Part shown: positions 63,343-64,000 of the stretch, one piece after another
Layout: every line of letters starts with the position of its first letter
Position numbering within the stretch: position 1 is the stretch's first letter
NCBI GenBank assembly: GCA_951640165.1
Contig: OX621245.1
Span: 25,800,330-25,864,329, forward strand
Reading direction: 5' to 3'
DNA from: Pseudoips prasinana
Lineage: Eukaryota; Arthropoda; Insecta; Lepidoptera; Nolidae
DNA: 64,000 bases
Translations under genes and position numbers: made by a program
Notes under the pieces: model-generated
The model's input: only the letters and a program-made list of their open reading frames with translations
Told to the model about the DNA's origin: nothing
Database searches by the model: none

Positions 63343-64000
63343 GCTAGGAAGAGGGGGGAACACTGAGAGACAGAGAAGATGAGCATTGATGAATCACAGG
63401 GGGGATGGGGGGGCCTTAAACCTACGTCGTCTGAGTCGCAAGTTCCAGACTCTGTCGAGAGTTCCCTCCTCTATCACACGATGGACCCTAAATAGAATGC
63501 TAGGAGTTAAGTCTTATTTTTGTAATAAAAATACTTTCGCCATGGACGATATTTCTACACAGTATAAAAGTGGAGAGGTTTTTTTTTTACTTAGGATTCT
63601 TGCTTACATTACTGAATATGACAAGGGAACAACTTAATTTTGCCTGTCAATTACTATTCTTATCGGTTCTCATATATAATATGTAGGGAAGCTAGCTAGG
63701 AAGAGGGGGGTACACTGAGAGACAGAGAAGGTGAGCGTTGATGCATCACGGGGGGGAGGGGGGGGCATAAACCTACGTCTCAGTCGCAAGTCTCAGACTC
63801 TGTTGAGTGTTCCCTCTTCTATCACGCGATGGAATCGGTTTCTGCACAGTGAATCCATGGAATTCTAAGAATTAGATCTTATTTGTGTAAAAAGAAAATA
63901 CTTTCGCCATGGACGATATTTCAACACAGTAAAGAAAGAAATGGTGAGATTTAGTTTTAGACCACTTTTTTAACTTATGATTCTGACTTTTACTACTGAA
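63343..64000 (+). repeat. Tandem repeat of 352-bp period, running off the window
   Basis: Unit 1 from 63343, unit 2 from 63695. Shared landmarks: GCTAGGAAGAGGGGGG, ACACTGAGAGACAGAGAAG, a G-run block, AAACCTACGTC, CTTTCGCCATGGACGATATT. Units differ by many substitutions and small indels. The 83-codon frame across unit 1 is not conserved in unit 2. Confidence 0.85.

Overview
The window looks like intergenic DNA of a lepidopteran (moth or butterfly). The evidence is AT-rich background, dense tRNA-derived SINEs, RTE-type LINE tails ending in (ATGATG)n, Helitrons ending in a CGCGG hairpin plus CTAG, and palindromic MITEs, all arranged as in lepidopteran genomes. No host protein-coding gene could be supported, and no functional tRNA, rRNA or CRISPR array. 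Species cannot be named from the sequence alone.

Three elements carry intact genes. (1) 422-1703: a mariner element with TA target duplication, 28-bp terminal inverted repeats (TIRs) and an open DD34D transposase on the minus strand. (2) 22791-27807: a full-length DIRS1-like tyrosine-recombinase retrotransposon of about 5.0 kb. It has inverted terminal repeats (116 bp identical core), an internal complementary region and three open frames: Gag, RT/RNase H/methyltransferase-like, and tyrosine recombinase. The RT frame lacks an ATG, overlaps Gag in the -1 frame, and the overlap begins with a canonical slippery heptamer. (3) 44978-46621: a Tc1-like element with TIRs of about 106 bp and an open DD34E transposase, inserted into a tandem array of about 240-bp units.

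The rest is layered repeats. 1-1800 is a triple nest (mariner in Helitron in SINE). 3815-6188 holds a SINE split by one Helitron, then a second Helitron split by an unassigned 1383-bp TIR element with a perfect 8-bp target duplication and arrays of subterminal repeats. 6.2-9.4 kb has LINE tails. 9.4-11.9 kb is quiet AT-rich DNA. 12-15 kb has a SINE, three Helitrons and a LINE fragment. 16-19 kb has a MITE, hairpins, a CR1/jockey-like LINE end and a strong inverted repeat. 20-22.8 kb has SINEs and a MITE. 28-44 kb is a scatter of SINEs, LINE ends, Helitrons and palindromes, including a SINE with two back-to-back perfect snap-back palindromes (36518-36638). 47-62 kb is more of the same, with a jockey-like LINE end and a (CA)n tract near 61.8 kb. 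The right edge (63343-64000) is a 352-bp-period tandem repeat running off the window.

Functionally this is a mobile-element graveyard with three apparently young elements. Two non-autonomous Helitron families share one 3' end, two SINE families share one 3' tail, and a further SINE-like family carries the RTE 3' end, so most short repeats appear to depend on proteins encoded elsewhere. All family assignments come from motifs and copy-to-copy comparison inside this window, without database search.
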